In this document: one piece after another, positions 12,653 to 24,222 of the stretch
Numbering within the stretch: position 1 is the stretch's first letter
Layout: each line of letters begins with the position of its first letter
Assembly: GCF_042984175.1 (NCBI RefSeq)
Contig: NZ_CP155569.1
Location: 558,001 to 622,000 of the forward strand
From: Mycoplasma_N cavipharyngis
Lineage (GTDB): Bacteria; Bacillota_I; Bacilli_A; Mycoplasmatales; Mycoplasmoidaceae
DNA: 64,000 bases
Direction: 5' to 3'
The notes under the pieces: model-generated
Seen by the model: the letters and a program-made list of their open reading frames with translations, nothing else
The model's database searches: none
Told to the model about the DNA's origin: nothing
Position numbers and translations under genes: made by a program

Positions 12653-12754
12653 TGAAATCACAATTTAATTATTTAGGCTAATTTTTTTTGCAAACAACTT
12701 GATTTTTCCAATCTTTTTAAAGCAAAATTGTTGATAAAAACGATTATTAATGCA

Positions 12755-12793
12755 ATAAAAAATTATCAGTTTTATATATAAAAAACTGATAAT
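12755..12793 (-). terminator. Terminator after the DUF3137-LemA cluster
   Basis: Reading on minus, a perfect 12-bp stem (ATTATCAGTTTT with AAAACTGATAAT, 12762-12773 and 12782-12793) and an 8-nt loop are followed by a T run. It lies about 60 bases past the stop of the DUF3137 gene and before the CIRCE region of clpB. Confidence 0.8.
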
Positions 12794-12849
12794 AATGATA
12801 TTTTTTGATAATTTTTTTAAGTTAAGATATAAAAATCATTGACTTAATC

Positions 12850-13956
12850 TTAATATAAAGGTAATAATAAAATATGATTGATTAGAGTATATGTTAAATA
12901 AAAATCATTAATCATATTTGAAGCAATATTTTCAGCAACTTTTTTAATATCAATATTAAAACCAAATTTAGTCCAATAAATCATGAATGATCCTCTTAGA
13001 TTAAAACAAATATGAACCATATCCTTAACTTTATTAACTGTATAAGGACAATTAATTAGTTTGTTTGTTTCTAAATAACGTTGCATTGCTAATGGAGTAA
13101 ACATTTGCAAAAAACGTTGTCAATGATCACTTTCAGGACTAAAAACACTATTAAACTGGGAATTTTCAGTTTGAACTGCAATGGCGCCATAAGATTTATT
13201 TAAACAAACATGATTATAAAAATTTGGTCTGTAATTTAAAACAAAATTTAAATCTTGAAAAACATCATCATTTTTAAAACGGCTTTGAATACAACCTAAA
13301 ACTTGATTAACAACTAATTGTTTTCTAGCTTTTTTTGCATCAGTATCAACATCTTCACTTCACATAATCGCTTGAACTGCAATCTCAACACCATTAAGAT
13401 CAAAAACATATAATTTAGAATACAAATCAATTTCACGTGTTACTATTGCTGAATAATCAACTTTTCTATCTTTTTCTTTTTCTGTTCAGGTAATAATTCT
13501 AGTCACTTTAAAAAAGTCATCATAATCAACTAATCGCTCATCTGCAGCAGAAATTAATTTTAAATTAGGATCTAAATTATGAGCAACCATTTCCAACATT
13601 TTTGGAACATCAATTTGTTCAGTTAAAATTCTACTAAGTTTTTTACGTTTTGATTTTATACAAGAAAATATAATTAATCCACTAAGAGTAAAAATTGCAG
13701 CTACAATTAAAAAAGCATACTTATAATTAATATTCAGAACAATAAAAAGAATAATAAATAAAACTGCAATAGAAAATGAGATTCCGCTTACTAAATATCC
13801 ATATCATTTGGTTCAAAAAGGACTATAATTAACAGACTTAAAAGTTTCTTCTAATACGTTTTGAAGTTTTTCATAAATCTTTTTTTGATCGACTGAAAAA
13901 GTATTTTGGTTAACTTTAGATTCATGAACTTGTTGAATTTTAAAAGGTTGATTCAT
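12850..13956 (-). CDS. DUF3137-like membrane protein, copy A (368 aa)
   Basis: Uncharacterised. The sequence opens with MNQPFKIQQVHESKVN and has two adjacent hydrophobic segments at about residues 55-100 (FSIAVLFIILFIVLNI and YAFLIVAAIFTLSGLII), then a long soluble part ending in LLLPLY. The layout, two membrane spans near the N-terminus followed by a cytoplasmic domain, and the adjacency to LemA, fit the DUF3137 family; that assignment is from memory of the family and not a computed match. Copy B at 14766-15872 has exactly the same length and shares long stretches (VHESK, NTF.VDQKK, NWQRFLQMFTPL, LLLPLY). lemA lies 11 bases upstream, so the genes are probably co-transcribed. In-frame UGA codons are read as Trp. 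Confidence 0.75.
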
Positions 13957-13967
13957 ATTTTATTCTT

Positions 13968-14615
13968 CTAAAAACTAACATCAACATCTTGTTTTGCTTC
14001 AATAGAAGCAGCAAAATATGGAAAAGTAGTTAAATTCATATTTTCAGCAATTAAACTATATGGAAATGTAAAAATTAAAGCATTAAATTGACGCACTTGA
14101 ATATTATATAATCTTCTAGCTGCTGCTAGTTCTTGTTCTAAGTAATAACTTGTTTTCATTAATTCTTGAACTGCAGTAATTGATTGTAATTGCGGATAAT
14201 TTTCTGAAACAGCAAAAATTCTTGAAAATAAACTGTTCATTTCATTTTCAGCATCAACTGAACTAGCACGTAAATTGGTTTGTCTTAATTTAGTCACTTC
14301 TGTAAGAATGCTTTTTTCATATTGAACATAACTTTTTGTTGCTTCAACAAATTTAACTAAAGTTGAACGACGGTTATTAAGTTGAACATCAATTTGAGCA
14401 GTCACTTCATTTACTTGAATTTGCATTTGTCTTAATCTGTTGCCTGCTGAAACACTAAAAAATAAATAAATAATTGCAGGAATGATTAAAAGAAAACTGA
14501 AATATAAAAGTACTCTTAAGCCTCCTGGAGCTTGTGCATTTTGAATCCGATTATCTGGTGTTGGCGAAAAACCAGCTTCAGTTCTTTCTTGATTTACATT
14601 AACTAAATTGGACAT
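13968..14615 (-). CDS. lemA: LemA family protein (215 aa)
   Basis: LemA proteins are small membrane-anchored helical proteins of uncertain role. Here a single hydrophobic segment lies at about residues 34-53 (LLYFSFLLIIPAIIYLFF), followed by long helices carrying the family pattern of an AQIDVQLNNRR-like stretch, LVKFVEATKSY, and a C-terminal YNIQVRQFNALIFTFPYSLIA ending that resembles the canonical YN..V..FN..I..FP. The usual length of the family is close to 190 residues, so this is full length. It sits between two DUF3137-like paralogues, with 11 bases to copy A and 150 bases to copy B. Confidence 0.9.
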   Translation of the reverse strand: MSNLVNVNQERTEAGFSPTPDNRIQNAQAPGGLRVLLYFSFLLIIPAIIYLFFSVSAGNRLRQMQIQVNEVTAQIDVQLNNRRSTLVKFVEATKSYVQYEKSILTEVTKLRQTNLRASSVDAENEMNSLFSRIFAVSENYPQLQSITAVQELMKTSYYLEQELAAARRLYNIQVRQFNALIFTFPYSLIAENMNLTTFPYFAASIEAKQDVDVSF

Positions 14616-14765
14616 TAATTGATCTTTCTATATATCGATATTATTTTGTTTTTATCAACCATTTCCAATTATAAACAATAGAATTAGAAAACTAAATATT
14701 TATTCAAATCAAATAATTAAATTTTTATTTTTTAGATTAATTTAATTAATATTTGTTCAAAAAAA

Positions 14766-15872
14766 TTAATATAAAGGTAACAATAATATTTGATTAAGTA
14801 AACTATAAGTAATATACATATCTTTAGTCATTTTATTACTTAAGTTTTCAGCAATAACTTGCATTTCAGGACTTAAACCTAATTTAATATCAAAAGTTAA
14901 AAATAATCCTTCTAAATTAAAACAAACATGTAAAGTATCATTAACTTTACTAACTGTATGTGGAAATTTAATGTTTTTGTTACTATCTAAAAACCGTTCC
15001 ATTGTTAATGGAGTAAACATTTGTAAAAAACGTTGTCAATTATTACTTTTAGGATTAAAGGTTTGATTAAATTGAGGATTTTCAGTTTCAGTAGTTTGAA
15101 GATTTGATAAACAACTATAACTAAAATGATTAGGTTGATGTGTTAGAACAAAATTTAAATCTTGAAACACAGTATCATTTTTAAATTGAATTTGCATACA
15201 ACCTAAAACTTGTTTTCTAGCCAATTGTGCTTGTGCTTCAACATCTCTTGAATAAACTTCTTCACTTCACATAATTCCTTGAATAATGATTTTAAAATCA
15301 TCATATTCAAAAGTAAAAAGTTTAGAATAAGATTCGATTTTACGTCTTACTCTAGCTGTTCTAGGATAAGATCTTTTAGTTCTAGTATCATAATGTAATC
15401 AAGTAATAATTCGTGTTAATTTAAAAAAACGATCATAATCTTTAAGTTTTTCATCAACTGCTGAAACTAATTTAAATTTTGGATCTAAATTATTAATTAT
15501 CATTTTAAAAATTTTGATCTCATCAATTTTAGAAGTTAAAATTGCATCAAAATTAGAACGTGTTATTGAAGTTTTAACAGCAATACCAACAGCTATTAAT
15601 CCAACAATAACTCCTAAAATTATTAAAGCAATGCTAGAAGAATTAATGATTCCAAAAACAATTAGAATAATTCCGGGAATGGCTAAAACAGCAGCTAAAA
15701 TATAAGCAAATCCTGTTACTCAAAACGAATCATTCAGACCAGTTTCTTTAGCAGCATTTTCTAATGAATTGTAAATGTCCTGATAAACTTTTTTTTGATC
15801 AACATTAAAAGTATTATGATTGATTTTTGATTCATGAACTCGTTGAATTTTAAAAGGTCTAGATCTATCCAT
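14766..15872 (-). CDS. DUF3137-like membrane protein, copy B (368 aa)
   Basis: Paralogue of the gene at 12850-13956, with the same length and the same architecture: MDRSRPFKIQRVHESKIN at the N-terminus, two hydrophobic spans at about residues 55-100 (FAYILAAVLAIPGIILIVFG and SIALIILGVIVGLIAVGIA), then a soluble domain ending LLLPLY. The start is the ATG at 15872, 16 bases after the stop of the helicase gene, so it probably belongs to the same transcript. Family assignment to DUF3137 rests on layout and on LemA as neighbour. Function unknown; a duplicated partner for LemA at the membrane is an inference. Confidence 0.75.
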
Positions 15873-15888
15873 AATTTAAATTGATCAA

Positions 15889-18800
15889 CTATTTCATAAA
15901 ACTAAGTTTTTGATTAATTTCTCTTAAAACTAAATTTTTTTTAGTTTTTCATTCATGTTCTAAGATTTTGAAAATTCTATAATCTCGTGCTTCAAAAAAT
16001 TCTTGATCATCTAAATCATGTTGTCGTTCAATCATATCAAATTTAGTGTTTCAATCTTCGATTTTGATCCCTAATACAACTATTTTAGTTTGTGGATCAA
16101 TAACAACAATATCAATGTTTTTATTACCTACTTCATAATTTGCTTCAACTTCTAAATTTAGACTTTGTGCTATTTTATGAATTTCTTCAAAAACTTCTTT
16201 AAATAAATCATTAATTCCATCTTCAATTCATTTATCTGATTTAATTCCAACACGATGCTCATAACGTTCTAGAAAAGCTAAAAAGTTGCGAAAAACATTT
16301 AAGTTTTCATTATATGAATCTTTAATGTTGGCTGATGATAAAGATTTTAGTACAATCATTTTCTTTTTAGCCCTAGTGATCGCTACATTTAAACGATTCT
16401 TACCACCTCTTTGAGTTAATGGACCAAAATTAGATCTAATTGGTTTTCCACTTAAACCATATTTACCATAACTAATCGAAAGAATTACTAAATCAGCTTC
16501 AGTACCTTGAACATTTTCAAGATTAATAACACCAATATGACCATCAAGATATTTTTTAGTAATTTCTTCACCCACTTGTTTAGCATCAATTAATATTTCA
16601 CTAATATAGTTAGCTTGAACTCGATTGAAAGTAATTACTAAAACAGATGGATATTGATCTAAGTTTAATTTTGTTAATAATTTAATGACACAAGTTGCTT
16701 CTTTAATATTTAAACCATCTTCAAAATGACCATTAACTTCAATAATTTCTAATGATCTTGTTCCATAAGTACCATTTTTAGAAGCATAATTTAATTTTTT
16801 ATCATAAATATATTGACTAGGAAATTCAATTAATTCTTTAGTTTCAGAACGATAATGGTTTTGTAACATAAAAACATTTCATGATGAAGATATAGCACGA
16901 TCTAATAATGATTCTTCAACATCTAAATCATCAACATCATATTCATCTTCACTATCAAAATTACTTGATGAGAAAAAATTACTTGGTAATAATTGTTTAT
17001 CATCACCAGCAACAATATTAATTTTAGAACGATAAAGAATGGGATAAGCTCGTTCTAAAAACATCTGACTAGCCTCATCATAAATTCCATAATCAAAATA
17101 ATTTTTGATTAATGGTACACAAATTGCTGCTGCTTCTGGTCGAGATACTCAAATTGGAATTAAGTTTTTAATCGTAGAAGCATATTTACTTAAATAAGCA
17201 TAAATTGCAGGTCTTCGTTTTAATTTAGCAACATTAATTGCTTTAATTAGTAATTTTTTATCTTCTGGATTTAAATTAGTTAATTTTTTTAAAATCACTT
17301 CTCTAATTGAAATCATTAAAGGTTCTGCAAATTTAGACCAATCTAATTTATTAAAATCATTAATATATTCTTGAAATAAAATATTACCAACAAAATTAGG
17401 ATATTGACTTTCAAAAATTGGTTTTAAATGAAGAATTTTCTTTAAATTTCTCCATCGATGAATATTCATTTGATGTTCATGATAAAGTTGAAAAAAACTA
17501 AAATCAAAAAACGTTAATTTTTGATTAACAAATGATAAATTTTGATCATTAACTATATTATCATCAAAAAAATTGATAATCGAAATTGGATGAAATAATT
17601 CATGGTTTTCAACAATATAATTAAAATCTTGATATTTAGTTAAATTAAGATCATTTAATTTTTCTAAATTTTTAATAAGAATTTGATCTTCATTGCTTAA
17701 TTTATGAGTATAAAACATTTTAGATAAAGGTTTTTTATTAATTACAACTAATTCTTGTTTGAATTTATCTAAAATAAATTTTTTATCACGATCATTTGCT
17801 TTTTTAAATGCTAAAACAAACTGATTAACTAAAGGAAGATGATTACTAAATTGATTAAAAAATTGCTCATTAATTAAATTAATAATTTCTTTTTTGATTT
17901 GTTTGAAATTTTTAACATCGTTATAAAATAAAAAAGGATCATTTCTTAAAATTTCTTGATATTGTTTTTTTGATCCTAAATAATTTTTTAAAAAGTAAGC
18001 ATTGGCTTTAATTTTACTTAAATTATTATGATTGGCTTCTAAAAGTTTTTGATCAAAAATTTTTCTAATATTAAAAATTCTTGCTAAAAAATTTTGAAGT
18101 TTAATTTCACTGTCAATATTATTAATTTTACAAGAGTGAATAAATCGTTCTAAAAGTTTGAAAAATTGAATTTCATCATTATTGAAAAAACTAATTCCCT
18201 CTTTAAATTTTGTTAATAAATTTGATTTTTTAATTTTTTCAAGTGCACTAAAACCACCAAAATTAGAAAATATTTTTCAGTATTTTAAAAAACTAGTTTT
18301 CTCAACTGAAAAATTTTTAAATTCATTCAGTTTATTTAAAAGATTTTTAAAATTTCTAATTTTTTCAAAATTTTGTTGATAAAACAATGTAATTTGCTTT
18401 TTTTTGCTATTTTCAATGTAAGCATTAGCACTATCTACTTTTCAACTATCGCCAATAAATTCAGCTAAATTAACAATCGAATCATAAAACTTGCTCTTAT
18501 TTTTAGTGTCATAAACTGACAACATGAAAATTGATAATTTTTTTAATCTTTTTGAAAGAACTTCTAGAGCAGCTACTTTTTCAGAAACCATTAAAACTGT
18601 TTTATCATTCATTAATAAGTTAATGATGATATTAGCAATAACTTCAGATTTTCCTGTTCCTGGTGGGCCGTGAATAATTGTATTATTAGAAATTGATGAT
18701 CTAACTGCATATTTTTGATAAAGATCTAATCGATCAATTTGAAAAAGTGGATTTTGTTTAAGATCATTAAGTTTAACTTGATCTTTAGTTGTTATTAATG

Positions 18801-19734
18801 GTTGATTAAAAATTTCACCAGACTCATTGTTATCCAAAATTTGTTGAAGATCACTTTTTAATTTACCACCACTTGGATCAAAAATTCCTAAACAAAAACG
18901 ATCTTCAATTACTAATTTTTGATATTTTCTTTCAATATCAGTTGTTGATTCGCGAATAAAAGCTAAATCACTATTAGGATCGATTTCTAAAGATTCTTTT
19001 AGTGTAACTTCTTCGATTTGTTTTTTAATATCATTAATTGTGTTATAAACTTTAAAATCAGAAATTGATTTATTTTGAATTTCAGAATCTTTTTGTAAAA
19101 AAACAATTAATTTTTCATTTAAATCATTATTTTCATTAATTTTTTTGATAACAATAGTGCGACCAACAAAAACAATTTCGACTTGATATAAAATTAAAGG
19201 AGCATTAATTGCTTCTTTTTTATAAGGAGTAATACCTTTAAGAAAATAACGTGCTAAATATAAGTTTCAAGTCCCACGATCTTTTTCAATTTCTTGGGCT
19301 TTTTTATTTAATGATTTAAATTTTTTTTCTAAATCTTGTGAAGTCTTTTTAATCGAATTAATAACTTCTGCTTTATCAATAGCACTAAACTTTCTTTCTA
19401 ATTTTTTTAATCGATATTTAGCAACATCAATTTGATATTTATCAAGAACACTAAGAAAAGATTGAAAATCTCTAGCGGCTTTAAGTTCACTTTCTAATTT
19501 AGTAGTATTAGGTAAAGAAGTGATTTTAACTTCTGATTTATCTGTTTCAAAAAAAGCAATAAGTTCTTCTTTTGATGCAAATTGCACCATTGAAAAATGT
19601 GTTGAATTAAATGGTGTAAAAATTGAAGAATCTCTTCTATCTACACTAACTAAATTGATTAATTTATTTTTTAAACTTGAATTCTTTGCAGTGGTATTCA
19701 TTAGTTTATTTTTCTTACTAAAATTTTTGATCAA
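15889..19734 (-). CDS. Superfamily I DNA/RNA helicase with C-terminal nuclease-like domain (1281 aa)
   Basis: Large cytosolic helicase of the type annotated as DUF4011/AAA_11-AAA_12 in mollicutes (M. genitalium MG140 is similar as I recall). Motif I is IIHGPPGTGKSEVIANI at about residue 350; motif II region is DEASQMFLERAYP-like (around 17070, in frame with the UGA-Trp reading); motifs III to VI include IVAGDDKQLLPS, LLQNHYRS, VQGTEADLVILS and RLNVAITRAKKK near 16300. The last 100 residues contain EVGNKNIDIVVIDPQTKIVVLGIKIED, a pattern like restriction-endonuclease-fold domains found at the end of related helicases, although the usual Glu-X-Lys is Gly-Ile-Lys. Start could be the ATG at 19734 or at 19701. 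The DUF3137-LemA genes follow 16 bases downstream. Substrate unknown; repair or RNA processing are both possible. Confidence 0.85.
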
Positions 19735-19827
19735 ATTAAAATTTATTAAAAACGCTTTAAATCTTCTAATAAGATAATCTTTAAATTATAAATTTATTTA
19801 TTGATTTTTTTATATTTAATGTTAATA

Positions 19828-19866
19828 AAACAACGACCATTTTAAAAAGCAAATAGTCGTTGTTTA
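19828..19866 (-). terminator. Inverted repeat, probable terminator downstream of the protease remnant
   Basis: A perfect 10-bp stem AAACAACGAC / GTCGTTGTTT (19828-19837 and 19856-19865) with an 18-nt loop; on minus the stem is followed by TTTT. It separates the helicase from the subtilase remnant region. Confidence 0.7.
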
Positions 19867-19992
19867 AGAGTTCGTTTTATTGTTATAATTGCTACATTAT
19901 AAACAATACGATCAATATTATTGAGTTTAAAGACCCAATTTCATCATTAGATGCTAGTATTTGTTTTATTTCATTGATATGTACTTATCATC

Positions 19993-20290
19993 TTACACTA
20001 ATAAAATATTAATAAAAAAATTATCTTTTTTCATCCAAAATAAAAACCAATTTGTATTGCTAAATAATTCTGCTTTAAGACAGTATCTAATAAAACTAAT
20101 TTCAAACGAATTATAACTATTATTAATATTATAAGTATATGATTTAACTAAACTTAAATCATTTGATGAAAAACTAACAATTAAATTTTGATAATCAAAT
20201 TTTAATTTTAATTTTTGTTCACTACTATTAATTGAAAAATCAATATTAAATAAAAAATTTAAATGTTTTAATATATTATCTTTTGATAAT
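19993..20290 (-). pseudogene. Short coding remnant, about 95 codons
   Basis: After the frame of the subtilase ends, another minus frame is open for about 95 codons (KDNILKHLNFLFNIDF near its start, FINILLV at its end, TAA at 19993-19995) with no start codon of its own and an overlap with the protease tail. Codon use resembles real genes. I do not recognise it; it may be the broken end of a former third gene of the decayed cluster. Confidence 0.35.
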
Positions 20291-22545
20291 TTTTTGATTC
20301 AAATTCAATTTCTTCTTCTGCAGCATTGTAAATATCAATTTTATTTTGAACATCGATTTTTTCAACGAACCAACCTCTAGATAAACATTATTGGATAAAT
20401 TCTTGTATTCTATTTTGACCATTTACTTCTTTTAGAGTGATTATGATGCCAAACTTAAGATTTGCACCATCACCAAAATTTAATCTTTCTTTAGTTTTAA
20501 TACTTACACCCCATAAACCTTCTTCTTTGATTTTTTTGGTTTTTTTATTCGACCTGAAGATGTCGCTATATTTTCGCGAATATGTTTTACATTGTCTCAT
20601 TTTCTATATTGTTTACGTGCTGCTTTTTCATGTAATCAAAATTCATCTTCATTCATCGAGTTAATTTGTTTATTATCATTGATTGTATTAATAATAATAT
20701 TGCCATTTCTTATTACTTAATCTTCCAAAATAAATATCCATTTCAGTGTTTGTATAATCCACTCCTTGATTTAAAGAACATTTAAGAAAATAACATAAAA
20801 TCGCTTTTGAAATAAATGGTTGTCTTTCTTTGTGGATAGGAATAGGAATATTGTAATTATAAGTATCATATTTTTCAGAAATTCCACTAATAACAAATTT
20901 TATTTCATCAAATGAAGTTTTAATTATTTAATTAATATGTTTAAGAACAACGCCATATCCTATTAATTGTGGATTGTGTTCATTATTCTCTCAACCTGTG
21001 GTTGAATCGATTATAACTGCTTTTGCTGACTCTCTTTGTAAATCCTAATACTTCAATAAAATAAGCAACTTTTCTTGTAATCCATGGAGCAGCAAATGAT
21101 GTTTCTGAAATTCAAGTTTCTCCAAGTGGTAAACAAGCTCTTATTTTATTAGAATCATCTCCACCATAATAACTTACATCAGGTTTAAGAAAAAAAGATA
21201 ATACTAAACCCTTTCTTGAATAATCAACAAGTTTATTGTTAAAATCTACTGAATTAACAACTAGTGAATTAATAGAATCTGCTGGTGATCCAATTTTCTC
21301 AATTTTTGAATTTTTAAGTTTATTTGTATCAGCTGTAATAAATATGATGTCATTTTCATATTGAAGTTGATCTAAAAGCGCTGCTTCAGGAGAAATAAAA
21401 TTAGAATTAATTTCCATTGAAGAACCCAATGATAAATTTCAAACTTTAATATCTCTATTAGTTTTAATTATTTCTTCAATAGCTCTTAAAACTGTAAATG
21501 AACTAAATTTATCAGCCTTTGCAACACTAAAATATTTGATTTTAAATCGATCACATCCATCATCAAGATCAGGGTTTAAATTTGGTCCATCAACAATAAT
21601 AGATGATACCATTGTTCTATGTTCATAATCTTTGTCAGATAATTGAATTTGTTGATCAAGCATATTTTTAAACTCAACTCATTTTGAAAAATATACACTA
21701 TTATCAAACATAGTGTCTATGACACCAATAGTTGGTTCATTATGAGGGTCTGAAATAGAAAAAGTTACATCTTTTCCTTTAGGTGATTGATAATTTTCAA
21801 TGAGTGAAATATCACTTAGAGCCATTGAAATTAAGTAAGGAGCTTTTAATTTAAGTATGCTATATTGATCAGGAGTAAGCAAAAGAGTAGTTTCACTAAT
21901 AGTTCTAATACTTGAAAAATTTATATTTAATTGTTTCATTATTTCACTAGTTTTAGTACCTGTGTTATAGATAGTTATAATAGCATTATCTTCTAAATCT
22001 CTAACCTCTTTTTCAACATCAATTTTTTCTAAATAATATCCATCTACAACAATATTAACAAATCTAGTTTTTGAAATTTTTAACTCACTTTGGTTTTTGA
22101 AAAGTTCCTTATATTTATTGTTATTAATATCAGATAAAATATCACAAGTAATCTTTTCACCAAAATTTTTAGTGATGATTCAAATAACTATTTCAATATT
22201 TTTTATTGCATTATTTAAAACTTCAGAATTTAGACAATAACTTATAATATGTTTTTTAATTTTATCTGGTGCAAATTTTACTCCAACAATCGCACATTAT
22301 TATTAGTCTTAAGCGTCTTTTTCAATAATTCCTTTGATTCTATTACTTTTAGCTACAACATCTTTATGATATGCACTTACAAGTGGCTTTATTAATAACT
22401 TTTCTTTCTTTCAAAAATTATTAACCTTTTTCAAATCTTCTTTTAATTTAATTAAATGTTCAACACTAACATATTTATCTTTTGAGATATTTGAAGGACC
22501 AGGTATTACTTGAACTTTTTTATTCAAATTTTTCTCTTAATTGAA
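20268..22545 (-). pseudogene. Decayed subtilisin-like serine protease (S8), partner of AAA ATPase
   Basis: The frame is broken many times, but the pieces read as one S8 protease of about 740 residues. Intact stretches lie at 21939-21679, 21663-21439 and 21429-21112, which join through UGA-Trp codons. The catalytic triad is visible: Asp in TIGVIDTMFD, His in DYEHRTMVSSIIVDG (the residue after His is Arg and not the usual Gly), Asn in NRDIKVWNLSLGS as part of the oxyanion region, and Ser in SETSFAAPWITRKVAY (GTS changed to ETS). The C-terminal part (LWGVSIKTKERLNFGDGAN, VNGQNRIQEFI, YNAAEEEIEFE) fits the tail of the subtilase family paired with AAA ATPases. Several stops occur near 22300, 20900 and 20650. 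It follows the ATPase remnant directly. Known as a two-gene pair in many bacteria; the function is not established. Confidence 0.8.
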
Positions 22546-22564
22546 GAATTTGATTCAATATCAA

Positions 22565-23590
22565 TTATTCTTTCAAATCTCTTGATACCTTGCTTTTAGA
22601 AACACCTGTTATTATTTCAATTTCTCTGATTGTAAAACCTTGGTTTTGTAAAGTTTTAAGATCTTTAATGTTATCTTTAGATACGTTTGTATATAATCTT
22701 TTTATATAATCATATCCATCTTTAGGATTACTAAATGCTAGTGATATTTTTATAAGATTTTTTAAATCTCTTGGATAAGGAATAGTTTCCATTAAGGTAA
22801 AGCAATAATTTTTTAAATAAACGAATATTTCTAAGTAGTGTTTTTAAATTTAGATAGATAATTACTTAAAATAATTTCTAATATATCTATTTAAATCTTT
22901 ACGTGAGTATCGATTAAAATCAATAACATAATCAAATCGACGTACTAATGCCTTTGCAAAATGTTGATAAAATCAGTTGTGGCTATAAGAATGATATTGT
23001 TATTTAATGAATCTAAACCTTTTAATACTGAAGTAGTTGCTCTTCTCATTTCTCTATGATCTTTTGAATTAGTTCTATTTAGAAGTTAATGAATCAATTT
23101 CATCAAATAAGATCACTACTTTTTCAGGAGTAATTAAATTATTAATTTCATTAAATAATTGAGTTATATTTTTTGCTGTTTGACCTAGTTTACTATCAAT
23201 TAATAATGAAAAATCAACAATAAAAAGATCACTTCGCAATAAACGTGCTATATGTTTAGCACTTTTAGTTTTTCCAGTTACAGGGGCTACTTGAAATAAA
23301 AATTTATTTACTCCTACTTTATGTCCAACAACATTAATAATTCCTAAAATATTTGATTTTATCATTTCAAGAATCAACAATGATTCTCCATTAACTTGTG
23401 TTTTTTTATTAAATGTTAAATTTTGTTCATTTATTTGTCGTACAAAAGTATTTGCACTAGAAAATAGTGACATTACATATTCTGCTAATTGATAATCACC
23501 TGATTTATAAAATGATTCTACAATTTTGTATGCTTCATTTCTAAATCCAAAATCATTATCTTCAGTATGGTATTTGATTAAATTAATCAC
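22565..23590 (-). pseudogene. Decayed AAA ATPase paired with the subtilase
   Basis: The N-terminal part (NDFGFRNEAYKIVESFYKSGDY..LAEYVMSLF) is a short helical region typical of the AAA ATPase next to S8 proteases. The AAA core follows: a degenerate Walker A (APVTGKTKSAKHIA in place of GxPGTGKT), Walker B VVILFDEIDSL, and after a frameshift near 23075 the sensor/arginine-finger region (REMRRATTSVLKGLDSL, IILIATTDF) and, after another near 22965, ALVRRFDYVIDFNRY. The last piece (22792-22565) ends with a helix-turn-helix-like segment, GFTIREIEIITGVSKSKVSRDL. The apparent start is a GTG at 23590. At least two frameshifts and two stop codons make it inactive as written; sequencing error at several A/T runs is the alternative. 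Confidence 0.8.
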
Positions 23591-24222
23591 ATTAGCTTAT
23601 TTCATTTAAATCCACTCTTTATTGTTTTATTTTATTAATATATTCATATTGGAGAAAAAAAATAAATTTTGGGACAAATTTAAAAATAAAATTATTAAAA
23701 ACATTTTTTTAACAACATTAATATGAAGATAAGATAATTATCATTTTTTAATAAAAATAATTATGCTAATTTAATTGTTTTAATTTTCTTCTACTAAAAT
23801 CACATCTATAAATTGTATGTTTTTAACAATACACTTTTTTCTATCAAAGTGTTTTAAAGACAAAATAAACAAATAATAAAATTTAATCTAATTATGATAA
23901 ATCGCTTAAAAAATAATTCAGATTCATCAATTGTTTAAGAAAAAATTTTCTGCTTTAATTTAATCTCGACATTTAAGAAATATCTTATTTGAATATAATA
24001 AAGTTTATGGTTAAATTATTGACAAATTTAGATCAAGCAAAACCAAAAAAAATCTTAAGAAATTTTTTAACAAATGTAATTAAACTCTTTACTAACTTTA
24101 AAAGCAATTACTAAAATAGAAGAAATTGTGTATTTAATTTATCTTCAATTTAAAATAATTTCTAAATTTATAAAAAACTAAATAAATAATTGTTGCAAAA
24201 ATTTATTTTTTTTCAAATGAAA
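23591..24222. other. 632-bp intergenic region between ATPase remnant and SGNH hydrolase
   Basis: Very A+T-rich. It holds an inverted repeat ACACTTT/AAAGTGT at about 23831-23855, possibly a terminator, and a broken plus-strand reading frame described separately. No RNA gene or promoter stands out with confidence. Confidence 0.5.
24007..24181 (+). pseudogene. Small frameshifted coding remnant
   Basis: An ATG at 24007 opens 35 codons (MVKLLTNLDQAKPKK at the start) to TAA at 24112. A one-base shift near 24100 continues a plausible protein (KAITKIEEIVYLIYLQF) to TAA at 24179. Together about 57 residues. The amino-acid use looks more protein-like than chance, but I do not recognise the family and the gene is not intact. 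Confidence 0.3.

Noticed and set aside
23831..23855. Hairpin ACACTTT/AAAGTGT as a certain terminator
   Set aside because: The stem is short and no gene clearly ends before it; kept only as a remark in the intergenic entry.
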